A stretch of 13,592 nucleotides of DNA, from assembly GCA_028565635.1 (NCBI GenBank), contig JAOXYB010037340.1, positions 1-13,592 of the forward strand, in the 5' to 3' direction. A model generated the notes under the pieces. That model saw nothing but the letters and a program-made list of their open reading frames with translations, was not told the origin of the DNA and did not search any database. How positions within the stretch are numbered: the stretch's first letter is position 1; every line of letters begins with the position of its first letter. The translations under genes were made by a program, and so were the position numbers. The stretch is from Phoronis ovalis (taxonomy: Eukaryota; Phoronida; Phoronidae). This document shows, in pieces, positions 12,984 through 13,592 of the stretch.

Positions 12984-13412
12984 CTGAAATGAATTCATCA
13001 GTAGAAAAGAAAGCAAGAAAAGAAACAACTTTTTTGTACAAGTTTTAACTTTATCCTGCAGGATAACTTTTCAAAAGCACAGCTTCATTTGCTGTAGATA
13101 CATCAATATAATTAATGTTTCAAATAAGGACTTGCTTCCCGAATGTAGCAAATATTGTTTGGCACAGTTTATTAACACTTTTTAAATTTCAGCTAAATGC
13201 AAAGATATATAGACAAACAAAAGTGTATTTTTTTCCAAGCATTCAACTCACACTTTCTAAATCTGCAACTTTTTATATGGACTAAATTTATCTTGTACCT
13301 TTTGGAAATTAAGTGCATTACACTCTAAAATAAACAGCCTCAAATAGTAAAAATGAGAAAAGACTTGACATATATATGTCTATTGCATTTAATAGTTAAT
13401 ACATGTGTTTAC
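12984..13412 (-). other. MEIOC intron (right end depends on a candidate exon)
   Basis: The 3' splice site (TTTCAG, 12989-12984) is clear. The 5' splice site would be GTAAAC at 13412-13407 if the candidate exon is real; otherwise the intron runs out of the window. The interior is AT-rich, with a short TATATA tract near 13371, and shows no coding signal. Confidence 0.6.
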
Positions 13413-13558
13413 TTTTTTTGTATTCCCCACTCGGGATTATGTACAGAAAAAGCATTATATTTCACATGGCCAAAGGTAACAACAGAGTGATTAAAACAGC
13501 TGATCAATGAATGATGGCATGTCACTTGCAGCCAATCACAGTGCGAAAGTTGGCTAGG
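13413..13558 (-). CDS. Candidate upstream MEIOC exon (uncertain)
   Basis: On the minus strand a frame is open from just after TAG (13561-13559) to a possible donor AAAAAAA|GTAAAC at 13413|13412. It leaves phase 2, which is exactly what the next exon needs. The last residues read FSVHNPEWGIQK, which looks protein-like, while the first part (rich in His and Cys) does not. Possible acceptors are CCCGTAG before 13558 and TGATCAG before 13499, neither with a strong pyrimidine tract. There is no in-frame ATG, so it would be internal. Alternatively this is 5' flanking DNA: a CCAAT box on the minus strand (TGATTGGCTG, 13538-13529) fits a promoter. Confidence 0.35.
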
Positions 13559-13592
13559 CTACGGGTTAGCCACCGAAAAAACAAGTGAACCA

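Overview
This is nuclear DNA from an animal, almost certainly an invertebrate that I cannot name. It is AT-rich, with GT-AG introns of about 190 to 720 bp and long untranslated stretches. Two conserved animal genes lie tail to tail. I see no prokaryotic features, no RNA genes, no CRISPR array and no intact mobile element.

Left third, + strand (239-2806): the last five coding exons of a UBXN4 (erasin/UBXD2) orthologue. They encode a charged helical stretch, the UBX domain, the hydrophobic ER-membrane segment and a C-terminus ending in WNGNSTQQM. About 228 codons are visible and the N-terminal half lies upstream of the window. The fourth intron carries a 5 x 31 bp minisatellite. A 3' UTR of 0.6-0.9 kb follows.

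Right third, - strand (12983-9589): the last five confirmed coding exons of a MEIOC orthologue, a germline factor that works with YTHDC2 in the switch from mitosis to meiosis. About 735 codons are visible: an N-terminal conserved patch, a long disordered region on one 1.38 kb exon, and the C-terminal coiled-coil MEIOC domain. A further 5' exon is possible at 13413-13558.

Middle (about 3690-9588): almost 6 kb with no convincing coding sequence. Base composition switches near 3.66-3.70 kb from T>A and G>C to A>T and C>G on the + strand. At the same place there is a minus-strand AATAAA with a GU-rich downstream element. The simplest reading is that nearly all of this stretch is a very long MEIOC 3' UTR ending against the UBXN4 terminator.

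The two products have no known joint pathway (ER protein degradation versus germline RNA control), so adjacency need not mean a functional link. I did not find an undescribed system. The most useful observations are the long 3' UTR with its convergent poly(A) region, the FPK variant in the UBX domain, the minisatellite's dimer structure, a short repeat shared by two distant sites, and the possible extra MEIOC exon.
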